The translations under genes and the position numbers were made by a program. This document shows, piece after piece, positions 28,900-36,323 of a stretch of 64,000 nucleotides of DNA. Every line of letters begins with the position of its first letter. Position 1 is the first letter of the stretch. The notes beneath the pieces are model-generated. The model searched no databases and was not told the DNA's origin. It saw only the letters and a program-made list of their open reading frames with translations. Location: contig PHAR01000007.1 in NCBI GenBank assembly GCA_002840405.1, positions 138,271 through 202,270 on the forward strand, given 5' to 3'. Source of the stretch: Deltaproteobacteria bacterium HGW-Deltaproteobacteria-8. Its GTDB lineage: Bacteria; Desulfobacterota; Desulfovibrionia; Desulfovibrionales; Desulfovibrionaceae.

Positions 28900-29346
28900 T
28901 CAATTGGCCGCCACCCTGCTGCCCATGGGCGGCATCGGCAGGCGCACGTCCGTCTCTGTGGAGATCCTGGCGTGCATGTCGATGAGGGTGTCAGCCTCCT
29001 TGACCTGCAGGGTGGCGATGTCCCTGGCCGTGGTCTTGGCCTTGGCCGTATCGGGTTGGGGTTTGAGCATGATGGAGTTCAGCTCAACCTGCTTGGCGCG
29101 GATGTCCTGGCGCAGGCTGAACAGTCTTTCCGCGTAATCGCTCTGGATTCTCCGTATCTCCTCCAGCTTCTCGGGCGGGACGACCGTGTTGCCCATGCCG
29201 ACGCCACTCATGGCGCCCCTCTGGCTCATGGACGGGGGGGTGCGTACGTCGTCGGAGTCTCCTCGCACCATCTCCGCAGCCGCAACGGAAGCCGTCAGAA
29301 GAAGCGTTGCCGCTATGGTCAAGATGGTCGTTGCCTTTGATTTCAT
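28900..29346 (-). CDS. Spy/CpxP/ZraP-like periplasmic protein
   Basis: 148 residues from ATG 29346, with GGAG upstream. A signal peptide (ends AAAE, ~22), then a disordered Met/Gly segment, then a long amphipathic helical hairpin: EKLEEIRRIQSDYAERLFSLRQDIRAKQVELN and a second helix TTARDIATLQVKEADTLID. The pattern fits the LTXXQ/heavy-metal-sensor family of periplasmic chaperones, although the LTXXQ boxes are degenerate. Confidence 0.75.
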   Translation of the reverse strand: MKSKATTILTIAATLLLTASVAAAEMVRGDSDDVRTPPSMSQRGAMSGVGMGNTVVPPEKLEEIRRIQSDYAERLFSLRQDIRAKQVELNSIMLKPQPDTAKAKTTARDIATLQVKEADTLIDMHARISTETDVRLPMPPMGSRVAAN

Positions 29347-29510
29347 CGACGTTCTCCATGAGCTGTTGTTATTGCCTGTGCGCAGGGCCTTGTCCGATGC
29401 CGAGAAGGATGAGGAGACGGGAGCGTTTTTCAAACGACTTCTGCTCCGGAGTACGCCTTGGCTCGCCATCGTCAATGTCTAACACCCCGTCTTTCTTTTT
29501 GTCTCCCGCC

Positions 29511-30344
29511 TCAAAACCTGAGAGCCTTGGCCTGGACGCTCCTCACGCCGCGAACGTTCTGCGCAAGTTCGATGGCCAGGGCGCGTTCGGCTCCGCTCTT
29601 GAGCTTGCCGCTCAGGCTGACGACGCCCTTGTCGGTGTTAACGGTGATGTCAGACCCGGACACGTTGCTGGAATACAGGAAGGTGGACTTCACCTTGGCG
29701 GTGATCCAGCTGTCGGCGAGTTCCTGCTTGGCCTCATGCACAGAGGCCTTGGCGTTCTGAGCGGCCGTCTGCTTCACGGAAACGACAGCCAGCTGGTTGT
29801 CCACAGACGCTACGCCACGGGTGTTGATGGCCAGGCGCCCGGCGAGCTCCTTGCTTGCTGCACTGTCGGCAGTGCCGCGAAGCTGCACGCGGCCAAACTT
29901 GGTGTCGACCTTGGCGTTGAGGCCGTCCGTGTTCTTGCTCCAGGCCAGCTTTGACTTGATTGACGTGGTTATGACGGCGTCATCAACCACCTCGCCATAG
30001 CTGCGGTCCGAAGACGGCTGGGGGGGCGCATAGCCGGGCTGCACCACGATGCGGTTGTCCACTTCCTTGATGCCGCCCACGCCCAGGGCGATCTCCGTGG
30101 CCAGTTCCTTGCTGACGTCCTCTTCAACGGTGCCGGTCAGGGTGGCCTTGTTGTTCTGCACGGACACGCTCAGGTTGTTGGCGCGCAGGTAGGGGCTCAG
30201 GGCATAGGTCGTCCATATCTGGGTCTCCTGCCGCGCATCGGTGATCTCCTGGGAGACGGTTCCTGCGGCGGCCACGCCGCTTGATGCGGCCAGGGCCAGC
30301 AAAAGGCCGGAGGCGAAGATAATTTTACGTGAATGCGGACGCAT
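29511..30344 (-). CDS. Triple-BON-domain periplasmic protein (OsmY-like)
   Basis: 277 residues: signal peptide to ~27, then three BON domains at ~38-105, ~120-190 and ~210-277, each with a V.L.G.V or VSLSG core and a glycine turn (GGIKEVDN, GVASVDN, GVRSVQA). OsmY carries two; three is a small expansion. Expected to protect the envelope under osmotic or other stress. Confidence 0.88.
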   Translation of the reverse strand: MRPHSRKIIFASGLLLALAASSGVAAAGTVSQEITDARQETQIWTTYALSPYLRANNLSVSVQNNKATLTGTVEEDVSKELATEIALGVGGIKEVDNRIVVQPGYAPPQPSSDRSYGEVVDDAVITTSIKSKLAWSKNTDGLNAKVDTKFGRVQLRGTADSAASKELAGRLAINTRGVASVDNQLAVVSVKQTAAQNAKASVHEAKQELADSWITAKVKSTFLYSSNVSGSDITVNTDKGVVSLSGKLKSGAERALAIELAQNVRGVRSVQAKALRF

Positions 30345-30425
30345 GTTGTGGCTCCAATTGGTAAGAAATGTGTTGCGTGCTTGATCTGTTTTGCCGGAGC
30401 GAAACGTTGAGGAGTGGGGAGCCGG

Positions 30426-30854
30426 TCAGCGTTGAAGCCTTCCAATGAAGACCTTGACCTGCCTGTAGGCTTCCGCTCGCACGATGGCGTAGCGTTCCTG
30501 AACCAAGGCCACCAGTCTCCCCACCTGTCCTCCGCACTTCAGCAATTCGTCCTCGGTCAATCTGCTCCAGGTGATCTTGGCGGAGAGGATGTGCTGCTTC
30601 CATTTGCCCAAGGTCTCATCAAGGGCAGGGCGACGCCTGTCCGCCACTCCCTTGATGCGCAAAGCGGCCTTTGCCTGCGTCGCGTGCAGCGAATCGGACC
30701 AGGATCTCGGGATGGTCAGCACCTTGAAAGGGCCTTTTGGGATACGTCGAACGACAACGGCTTCGGCCTGCGGCTTGGAATCCAGCGTAAGGCTGGACTT
30801 GGCGGCGGATAGTGCGAGACGGTTGTCCTCGTCCTTTGCAATGAACTTTTCCAT
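30426..30854 (-). CDS. CsbD-like stress protein
   Basis: 142 residues from ATG 30854 (GAGGATCAGC upstream). The first ~90 residues are basic and unassigned. Residues ~95-140 (ITWSRLTEDELL, VGRLVALVQERYAIVRAEAYRQV) match the CsbD pattern W..LTDDDL..G....LVG.IQ.RYG...E.A..Q. CsbD proteins are small general-stress proteins of unknown mechanism. Cytoplasmic, no signal peptide. Confidence 0.7.
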   Translation of the reverse strand: MEKFIAKDEDNRLALSAAKSSLTLDSKPQAEAVVVRRIPKGPFKVLTIPRSWSDSLHATQAKAALRIKGVADRRRPALDETLGKWKQHILSAKITWSRLTEDELLKCGGQVGRLVALVQERYAIVRAEAYRQVKVFIGRLQR

Positions 30855-30981
30855 GCTGATCCTCAATATATTCCGTGACACGCGGACTTGCGAGGTCTTG
30901 GTATGATCACGATTGCAGAGAGTGATTTCTGTGTCGGTGCGGTGTCGCGCATATGATGGGTAGGAGCAAAGAAGGAGGACT

Positions 30982-31098
30982 ATGTTTTGTACATGCCAGG
31001 AATCAAAGCCCGTTGCTGTTGCATTAGCAGCACGATGTATGTGTTCATCATGCTGCTATTCCAATAACATTCTCTGGGGTACGATGAAAAATGTATAA
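30982..31098 (+). CDS. Possible 38-residue cysteine-rich peptide
   Basis: A short frame starts at ATG 30982 with a near-perfect GAAGGAGG 4-5 bases upstream and stops at 31098, 33 bases before a strong terminator. It has seven Cys among 38 residues (CTC near the start, then CMCSSCC), suggestive of metal binding or disulfides. No family recognised. The translation signals and terminator argue that it is a real transcript; codon support is weak. Confidence 0.45.
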   Translation: MFCTCQESKPVAVALAARCMCSSCCYSNNILWGTMKNV

Positions 31099-31131
31099 AG
31101 AATTTTGGAGCCGGCAGGATACTGGAAAAGG

Positions 31132-31162
31132 AAAGGGGCAGCTCAAGCCGAGCTGCCCCTTT
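31132..31162. terminator. Bidirectional terminator at the host side of the prophage junction
   Basis: A perfect 13-bp stem, AAAGGGGCAGCTC (31132-31144) with 31150-31162, and a 5-base AAGCC loop. Its A- and T-tracts make it usable from both directions. It lies just outside the presumed phage end and is probably host-derived. Confidence 0.85.
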
Positions 31163-31189
31163 AACATTCAGAGATGATAGAGTAAACCC

Positions 31190-31233
31190 GCGCGCAATTC
31201 GGCACTGATCGGCGCGCAATTCGGCACGGGCCG
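31190..31233. repeat. 22-bp-spaced direct repeats at the prophage end (transposase-binding site candidates)
   Basis: GCGCGCAATTCGGCAC occurs at 31190-31205 and, identical, at 31212-31227. The 22-bp period equals the length of MuA-binding sites, which lie side by side as R1 and R2 in Mu. TGATAG (31175) and TGATCG lie before each copy; the TG at 31175 is a candidate phage terminus. Confidence 0.7.
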
Positions 31234-31246
31234 CTAACGCCTCATC

Positions 31247-31990
31247 TCACGCCTCCAGCCCCTCTCCCTCCGGCTTCAAATAGGGGCGTGCTGGCAGGCG
31301 CAGGCGGGCCACCCAATCACGCTTCAGGAAGTACACGTACCGGAACTGCCGCAGGCTTCGGCATACGGCCCGGTGTAGGTTCTGCCTCAAGCGTTCTCCT
31401 CGCTGGCCGCCCTTGAGATGCGCCGTCAGCAGCATCTTGTGGTACGTCTCCCCGTCCAGTTCATAGAACTCCGTCACATGGTGCCCGCAGTACAGGAAGT
31501 TGGCGGCCTGGTAGACCACGCCCCAGCGGCCGCAACGCTCGTCGGCGAAGCTCTGAATCCACGCCACCGTGGGCATGGCCCGGCGGATGTACTTGATGGC
31601 CTGGGAGATGGCCCGGCTCTCGCTATTGCGCGGGGCGACGTCGGACAGCCACATGCGGTTCAACTCCAGGTACTGCCCCTGCACGGTGCCCTCCACCACT
31701 TTGCCCGCGCGCGCCGGGCAAAGTGCGTAGCCGAACTGGAGCACCCCGCACAGCTCGCCCTCTAGGTACACGCCTAGGTGCAGGTACGAGTTGTTCACGA
31801 TGCGGTGGGAGTAATGGTGGCGGATGATGATCTCCCTAGCCTGGCGGCAGGGGATGAGAGCCACGAAGAAGTCGCGGCTCCCAAACCCCTGGCACCCGGT
31901 TGGGCCTTCTATGTACCCTGCATGATTGCCCTGTGGCTGTTGGTATTCACTGATCCTCGGCGGATGATACGGTTTCGGGCTGGTGGCCAC
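31247..31990 (-). CDS. mom: Mom DNA-modification protein
   Basis: 247 residues, close to Mu Mom in length. Recognisable by IIRHHYSHRIVNNSYLHLGVY, CGVLQFGYAL and the YLELNRMWLSD segment. Mom converts adenine in phage DNA to N6-carbamoylmethyladenine and so protects it from host restriction. The start is GTG at 31990, inside the com gene (44-base overlap), as in Mu, where mom translation is closed by RNA structure and opened by Com. A GAGCGCTC palindrome just upstream of the GTG could form the closing structure. It is the last gene before the phage end, as in Mu. Confidence 0.92.
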   Translation of the reverse strand: MATSPKPYHPPRISEYQQPQGNHAGYIEGPTGCQGFGSRDFFVALIPCRQAREIIIRHHYSHRIVNNSYLHLGVYLEGELCGVLQFGYALCPARAGKVVEGTVQGQYLELNRMWLSDVAPRNSESRAISQAIKYIRRAMPTVAWIQSFADERCGRWGVVYQAANFLYCGHHVTEFYELDGETYHKMLLTAHLKGGQRGERLRQNLHRAVCRSLRQFRYVYFLKRDWVARLRLPARPYLKPEGEGLEA

Positions 31991-32147
31991 GCGAGCGCTC
32001 CGGGGAGGCTCGCGGGCCTGCTACGTTGGGGCTCGTGGCCCTCACGTGGTTCATGCACCCGCAGCGCGGGCATTTGATGGTTAGCGCCAGGGCCTCGCCC
32101 TTGGCCAGAAGCCGATTACAGTTGCCGCACCTGATCTCCTTTTCCAT
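31947..32147 (-). CDS. com: Com zinc-finger translational regulator of mom
   Basis: 66 residues with two CxxC knuckles (CGNC and CPRC) forming the Com zinc finger in the first ~35 residues, then a basic, disordered tail. AAAGGAACC precedes the ATG. Com of Mu binds the com-mom mRNA and exposes the mom start; the overlap with mom here preserves that arrangement. Confidence 0.9.
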   Translation of the reverse strand: MEKEIRCGNCNRLLAKGEALALTIKCPRCGCMNHVRATSPNVAGPRASPERSRGHQPETVSSAEDQ

Positions 32148-32355
32148 GGTTCCTTTGACGTGTTGGGCCTCTGCCTGCTACTTCTCCGTCACCCCTGATC
32201 AGGGCCGGAGAGCGGCTTCGGCCGTGGTCGGATGTTAGCGCATCCGGCCAGTGGGGGCGTCTCAAGCGCCCCTGCCTCTCCACTCTCTTGGGCGCGGGGC
32301 GGCTATGAAAGGCCGCCCCGCCTGAAAACGTCTTTGCCCCGAAAAGGAACCGTGC

Positions 32356-32769
32356 ATGATCTACCTCGCTGGCCCGCTCTTTACTGGCGCTGAACAAGCC
32401 TGGCTTCGCAGCCTCAAGGCCACGCTGATTGAGCAGGGGCATGAGGTGTGCTGGCCCTTTGAACTTTTCAAAGATGGTCAAATTTCCGATTGGGGGCCAA
32501 CCGCACCGCGCCGCATCATGGAGCGCTGCAAGGACGCTCTGGACAAATGCAGCCGCGTTGTGGCCTGGATCGATGGTCCCCAGGTGGATGACGGCACGGC
32601 CTGGGAAGTCGGCTATGCCTACGCCAAGGGCAAGCCTGTTCATGCTCTCCGCACTGACTTCCGCCAGGCCGGTGACACCCCGCATTCCATCGTCAACGCC
32701 ATGATCGAAGGCTCCTGCGAGACCATATCCAGGTCCATCCCAGACCTGTGCAACACCCTCAAGCGCTAA
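32356..32769 (+). CDS. Nucleoside 2-deoxyribosyltransferase-family protein (reverse-oriented cargo)
   Basis: 137 residues, AAAAGGA upstream of ATG 32356. It has the family pattern MIYLAGPLF at the N-terminus, then VVAWIDGPQVDDGTAWEVGYA with Asp73, Asp79 and the nucleophile Glu84. These enzymes exchange or hydrolyse the base of deoxynucleosides and deoxynucleotides. It is on the plus strand, against all neighbours, and its TAA overlaps the TAG of the fibre-chaperone frame by four bases, so it looks like inserted cargo between fibre genes and com-mom. It could feed nucleotide salvage or base modification, or act on nucleotide signals; role not known. Confidence 0.85.
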   Translation: MIYLAGPLFTGAEQAWLRSLKATLIEQGHEVCWPFELFKDGQISDWGPTAPRRIMERCKDALDKCSRVVAWIDGPQVDDGTAWEVGYAYAKGKPVHALRTDFRQAGDTPHSIVNAMIEGSCETISRSIPDLCNTLKR

Positions 32770-33238
32770 ACTGACGCCGGTTCCACCGGCCACTCCACCA
32801 CCTGCGGGAAGTCCGCCTGCTCGGTGATGTCCCGCAGCTGCTGGCGGTAGGCAACCCAGGCCGCCTTGGCTTCCAGTCGCAGGCGGCGATGCGCACGCCA
32901 CGTTCGGCCCGCATGGCGGCGGCCAAGTTCGCCAGGTTGGCCGCGCTGCCCTCCACGTCCGGCACGGCGTTGGGGAAGCTGCGCAGGATCTCCGTCTCCC
33001 CCTCCACATCCACGGGCTTGCCCGGCAGGTACGGCCAGCCGGTGGCGTCCACGGGCAGGGCGTCCTCCACAACACGAATGATGCCAAGCGCCGCCAGCGC
33101 CTCCGGCGTCCACAGCTCGCAAATCTCCGGGCCATGCGTAATGCCGTCGATGGTGACGCGGCACGGGTCCAGCACGGTGGGCTCAGCCAGGGCCTGGCCG
33201 TCTATGATCGCGTTTGCGGGGTATCTGAAGCGAGCCAT
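32766..33238 (-). pseudogene. Tail-fibre assembly chaperone-like gene, frameshifted
   Basis: The first ~121 residues (from ATG 33238) read normally to RIAACDW. The expected end, with LEAKAAWVAYRQQLRDI and FPQVVEWP typical of phage tail-fibre assembly proteins, is found in the -1 frame and runs to a stop at 32766. The break is near 32876. In the original frame the tail is Arg/Ser-rich nonsense ending at 32759. Either a one-base deletion or a sequence error. It follows the fibre genes, as expected for a fibre chaperone. Confidence 0.75.
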
Positions 33239-33246
33239 GAGGCCTC

Positions 33247-33756
33247 CTAAATGTAAGAGTATTCGTACAATTCAAGTTCCGCGATGTGGAGCGCGAGCTG
33301 GCCCGTGCTGGCACCGTCGAAGTTGGCTGTCCGCATCTTGAGCCGGTGGGCCAGGTAGCCGCTGCTGACGTCGATGCCGCTCGTCACGTCGAGCGCCTGG
33401 TTGGTCCCGAATGTTTGCGCGAAGGTCGTCTGGACGAGGTTCATCCAGGTGCCGTTCAGAATGGTGGTGGTATCGTTCGAGCCCTGGAGCGTGAACTCAA
33501 TCACCGTGTACTGCGAGGCGGCGGCGAAACAGTAGTTTGAGAGCGCCCGCATGCGCCGGACGGTGGTCCGACCTGGCCAGATTTTGCCAATGTAGGCGAC
33601 GCCGGGGGTGCCAGGGACAACCGCGCTCGCGGAAATGCCCCCGTCAAAGGCAGCGGCAAGGCCCCCGCTGGTGGTCATGTCGCCGCCGATGACGCCTCGC
33701 GTGATCGGGATAAGCTTCAACACCGGAGGCAGGCCGCAAAGCGGCGTGATGTGCAT
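33247..33756 (-). CDS. Phage fibre-associated protein, possible carbohydrate-binding module
   Basis: 169 residues from ATG 33756 with AGGAGG, immediately after the tail-fibre stop. The Gly/Ser/Thr-rich N-terminus leads to a ~110-residue domain with YTVIEFTLQGSND, NQALDVTSG and LHIAELELYEY, a layout like discoidin/F5-8C jelly-roll modules. Probably the receptor-binding tip or an adhesin partner of the tail fibre. Family assignment is tentative. Confidence 0.6.
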   Translation of the reverse strand: MHITPLCGLPPVLKLIPITRGVIGGDMTTSGGLAAAFDGGISASAVVPGTPGVAYIGKIWPGRTTVRRMRALSNYCFAAASQYTVIEFTLQGSNDTTTILNGTWMNLVQTTFAQTFGTNQALDVTSGIDVSSGYLAHRLKMRTANFDGASTGQLALHIAELELYEYSYI

Positions 33757-33757
33757 G

Positions 33758-34364
33758 CTAGGCCTCCTGGGCCACGCCCACGGGCACCATGTACGTGCCC
33801 GCCGGAGTGGTGACACACACGGCGCTGATCAGCAGCAGCTTGCCAGCAATGAGCGCGGTGGGCAGAGCCGCGACGGACGCGGCGTTCCACGGCCTGGGCT
33901 CCGCTGGCCCCAACGCGCGAGACCAGCGCGGCATACTGCTGACGGGTGTAGGCGTTCACCGCCCCCACGCGGGCCACGCCTGCAAGCCCGGCCACCAGAG
34001 CGGCCATGAGGTCCGCCGGGCAGACGTACCGCGCGGCGTCCTCCCCATTGATCACTTCCTCGGCGGTGGCCCGCTCCACGATGCCCGCCTCGGTGGTGCT
34101 GGCCGGGCCGATGGTGGGCGCATGGGCGGCGATGATGTCCATGATGGAGCTGACCAGCTGGGTGTCGTCCGCGCCGTCGAGCGGCCTGCCACTGGCCAGG
34201 ATGACGTTGCAAATTTCTTCCTGGATGCGGTTCAGGAAGTCCTGGCCGGGCACGGTGGCCGGGAGGCCCTGGACCGGGTCGCCCTGGGTGAAGAAGCCGG
34301 GCTCGCCGCCGATCGCATAGGGCGGCTTCTGCGCCACGGCGGTGGGGGTGCTAACTCGTTGCAT
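33758..34364 (-). pseudogene. Tail fibre gene (Mu S-like position), frameshifted
   Basis: From ATG 34364 (GGAGGACAGC) the first 157 residues are a normal fibre N-terminus (GFFTQGDPVQGLPATVPGQDFLNRIQEEICNVI, as in Mu-like fibres). Near 33893 one extra G puts the rest in the +1 frame: PWNAASVAALPT to a stop at 33758, one base before the next gene. Correcting the G gives a 201-residue protein. The present uncorrected frame runs into nonsense. Either a real mutation, a phase switch, or an error in a short G/C run. Confidence 0.78.
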
Positions 34365-34390
34365 GCTGTCCTCCGATTCGTTTCCGTCGG

Positions 34391-34841
34391 TTAGTTGTGG
34401 CCGTAAGTGAAGGTAACGTGCGTATGCGCGGGCTTGAGGCGCGAAAGCACGCACTCCAGAAGCGCGTTGCCCCAGCTGGCCAGGGGGTCGGTGCAGCAGG
34501 AGTCGCAGGAAAATTCGCGGATGGTGGTTTCGGGCGCGCGCACGGTCCAGGCGTAGCGCCAATTCTCGTCGTAGATGGGCTGGTCGCAGGCGGTCTCACA
34601 GGTGAAGGCGTCGTGTTCCTCAATGGTGATGGCGTAGCCCAGGGCAGCGGCAACGCCGATGAAGTAGGCCCGGCTCTGGCCGCCGCGCTCACGCATCTTG
34701 GCCATGGCGGCGGCGATGCGCTCGGCCATGGTCTGGCTTAAGCCCCCCGCGCATCCGTCCGGCAGGCCCAGCACGCGCTCCATAGGACACGGGCGGCAGC
34801 AGCAGCTTCAGCAAAGTCGCATGGTTCATCGTGTGGTTCAC
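34391..34841 (-). pseudogene. Baseplate gp48 (DUF2313/YmfQ) gene with internal deletion
   Basis: The start (GTG 34841, overlapping the gp47 stop, or ATG 34829) encodes the usual MNHATLLKLLLPPVSY. It is followed directly, in another frame, by ERVLGLPDGCAGG and ~125 further residues of a normal DUF2313 C-terminus (SRAYFIGVAAALGYAITIEE, RYAWTVRAPETTIREF, RLKPAHTH). About 40-45 residues normally between them are missing. In Mu this protein caps the baseplate before the fibres, so loss should block assembly unless rescued. Confidence 0.78.
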
Positions 34842-35845
34842 GGCATAACCTCCAGGGTCACGACGCCCAGGCGCGCCCACTGCGTGGCCGTGATGCCCAC
34901 GTTGGCCGCCGGGGCCGTCACCTGCCGGTCCACCACGCCGGATACGCCGGAGATGGCCGTCTCGATGCGCGAAAGGTAGACCAAGTCGCCCGGTTCCAGG
35001 GTCGCAAAATAGGCGTTCAACGCCGCTTCAACGAGGGGTTGCGCCTGCTCCAGGGTCAGGCCGGAAAGCCGCACCAGCGCATGGACGGGCACGGGCAGCA
35101 GCTCCGGGCCGAAGACCGCGAAATTGCGTACGGCGGTGGGCCGCTCCTCGTCCAGGTGCAGGCGCGCGGCCTCCAGGATTTCCGCCGAGGGCAGGCCGCC
35201 GCCGGAGGTGACGCACACATCCACGGTGCCGATGCCCCGCCGAAGCGGGAACACATAGGCGGCAGTCACGCCGTCCACATCCATGGCCCAGCGCCGCCAG
35301 TCGGCCTTGTTGCCCCCGGCAGGAGGGTTTTGCAGCACGTCGAGCAGCCTAGCCAACAGCCCGGCGTCGGTCTCAGCAACCGTGCCGCCCACAAGCGCCA
35401 AAGCCACCACGGCCTGGGACAGCACGCCCGAGGGCGCGGAAGTGAGGGTGAGGGCCACGCCGGAATCCACGTTGCCGGAGGCTCCGGCCGCGCTGGCCAG
35501 CACCGGGATCTGCGCCGTGCCGTCCGGGCCGATGGTGCCCGCCTCGGAGGTGGTCAGGGCCTGGCCGCTCACGGTCTTGGCTTCGGTGCCCAGGGGCACG
35601 GCCGCGCCGGGGGTGCCATACAGCCGCGCCACGCCCATGGCCGTGGTGGCCCGCTTGCGGGTGAGCCCGCGCAGGCTGGCGTGCTTCTCCAGCATGTCCG
35701 TGTCCGCTGTGTCCGGGAATGTCTGGCGCGCAATCCACACTTCAAAGTCTGAGTCAACGCCCGTGGCGGCCTCGGGCAGCTGATTGGAAATGTCGCGCAG
35801 GATGCCTGCCGCTATGGCCGCCTGGTCCGGGGTCTCGAACGGCAT
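34838..35845 (-). CDS. Baseplate J-like protein (Mu gp47)
   Basis: 335 residues. Typical baseplate J sequence: DTDMLEKHASLRGLTRKRAT, GTPGAAVPLGTE, an Ala/Gly-rich middle, DWRRWAMDVDGVTAAYVFP, and the VYLSRIETAISGVSGV end. It forms the baseplate wedge with gp46 and gp48. The ATG overlaps the gp46 stop (TAATG). Confidence 0.92.
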   Translation of the reverse strand: MPFETPDQAAIAAGILRDISNQLPEAATGVDSDFEVWIARQTFPDTADTDMLEKHASLRGLTRKRATTAMGVARLYGTPGAAVPLGTEAKTVSGQALTTSEAGTIGPDGTAQIPVLASAAGASGNVDSGVALTLTSAPSGVLSQAVVALALVGGTVAETDAGLLARLLDVLQNPPAGGNKADWRRWAMDVDGVTAAYVFPLRRGIGTVDVCVTSGGGLPSAEILEAARLHLDEERPTAVRNFAVFGPELLPVPVHALVRLSGLTLEQAQPLVEAALNAYFATLEPGDLVYLSRIETAISGVSGVVDRQVTAPAANVGITATQWARLGVVTLEVMP

Positions 35846-36219
35846 TAGAGCACCCTCGTGTAGTGGTTGAACAGGTGTTCGCGTCCGCCCGCGTCGGTCA
35901 CGCGCACGGCCAGGCCGAGCCGCCCGTCATGCAAGCGCTCGGTTCCCACGGCGATGGCCAGGGCGCGCCCGTCGTCGAGCAGGGGTTGCAGCGCCTGCTC
36001 GGAATACGCCTTGGCCAGGATGGCCACGCGGGCCACGTCCTTTTCCCGCACCAGCTCATGCAGGCGCGAGCCCAGGGTTGCGTCCGCCCAATAAGAGCCC
36101 AGCGGCGTCTTGAGCCGCAGGTACACGGCATTGGCCAGGCCACGCGCCGGGTCTGGGATGAGCGCGCCGTTAGCGAGGGCGTAGTCGCCGCTTATGGAAT
36201 CAAGGAGTGCGTCCGCCAT
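35845..36219 (-). CDS. Phage GP46-family baseplate protein (GPW/gp25-like)
   Basis: 124 residues: ANAVYLRLKTPLGSYWADATLGSRLHEL, then AILAKAYSEQALQPLLDDGRA, typical of Mu gp46. The ATG directly abuts a 7-bp hairpin of the late leader whose loop and 3' arm contain its AAGGTGG ribosome-binding site. First gene of the baseplate/fibre unit after the cargo at 36.3-37.9 kb. Confidence 0.9.
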   Translation of the reverse strand: MADALLDSISGDYALANGALIPDPARGLANAVYLRLKTPLGSYWADATLGSRLHELVREKDVARVAILAKAYSEQALQPLLDDGRALAIAVGTERLHDGRLGLAVRVTDAGGREHLFNHYTRVL

Positions 36220-36273
36220 GCCGCCACCTTAGTGGCGGCTGGGGGAGAGGACAGGCTGAAGGGGTTCAGTGGG
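36217..36273 (-). promoter_or_regulatory. Late leader copy A (before gp46)
   Basis: On the plus strand: GACAGG (36250-36255), two bases, GAAGGGGTTCAGT, a purine, GG. CTGAA-GGGG-TTCAG (36256-36269) is a perfect dyad here. Ten bases nearer the gene, a 7-bp stem (36220-36226 with 36233-36239, loop of 6) ends directly at the ATG of gp46. On the minus strand a TTACAA lies 7 bases before the box, so the box may be the transcript start, an activator site, or an RNA leader. Copies B and C are at 48989 and 59542. Confidence 0.72.
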
Positions 36274-36323
36274 CGTCTTGTAATGAGTTCAATTAACGGC
36301 TAGGTTATTCCTCAAAGGCAGGC

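Noticed and set aside
30980-31219. A 79-codon minus-strand frame over the prophage junction
   Set aside because: Crosses the bidirectional terminator and the repeat at the phage end, and has no ribosome-binding site.
32294-32321. Perfect 10-bp inverted repeat (GCGGGGCGGC) before the deoxyribosyltransferase gene
   Set aside because: Looks like a terminator stem, but no T-tract follows on either strand; left unassigned.
32116-33135. A 339-codon minus-strand frame
   Set aside because: Arg/Pro/Ala-rich; spans the com leader, the antisense of the deoxyribosyltransferase gene and part of the fibre chaperone in the wrong frame.
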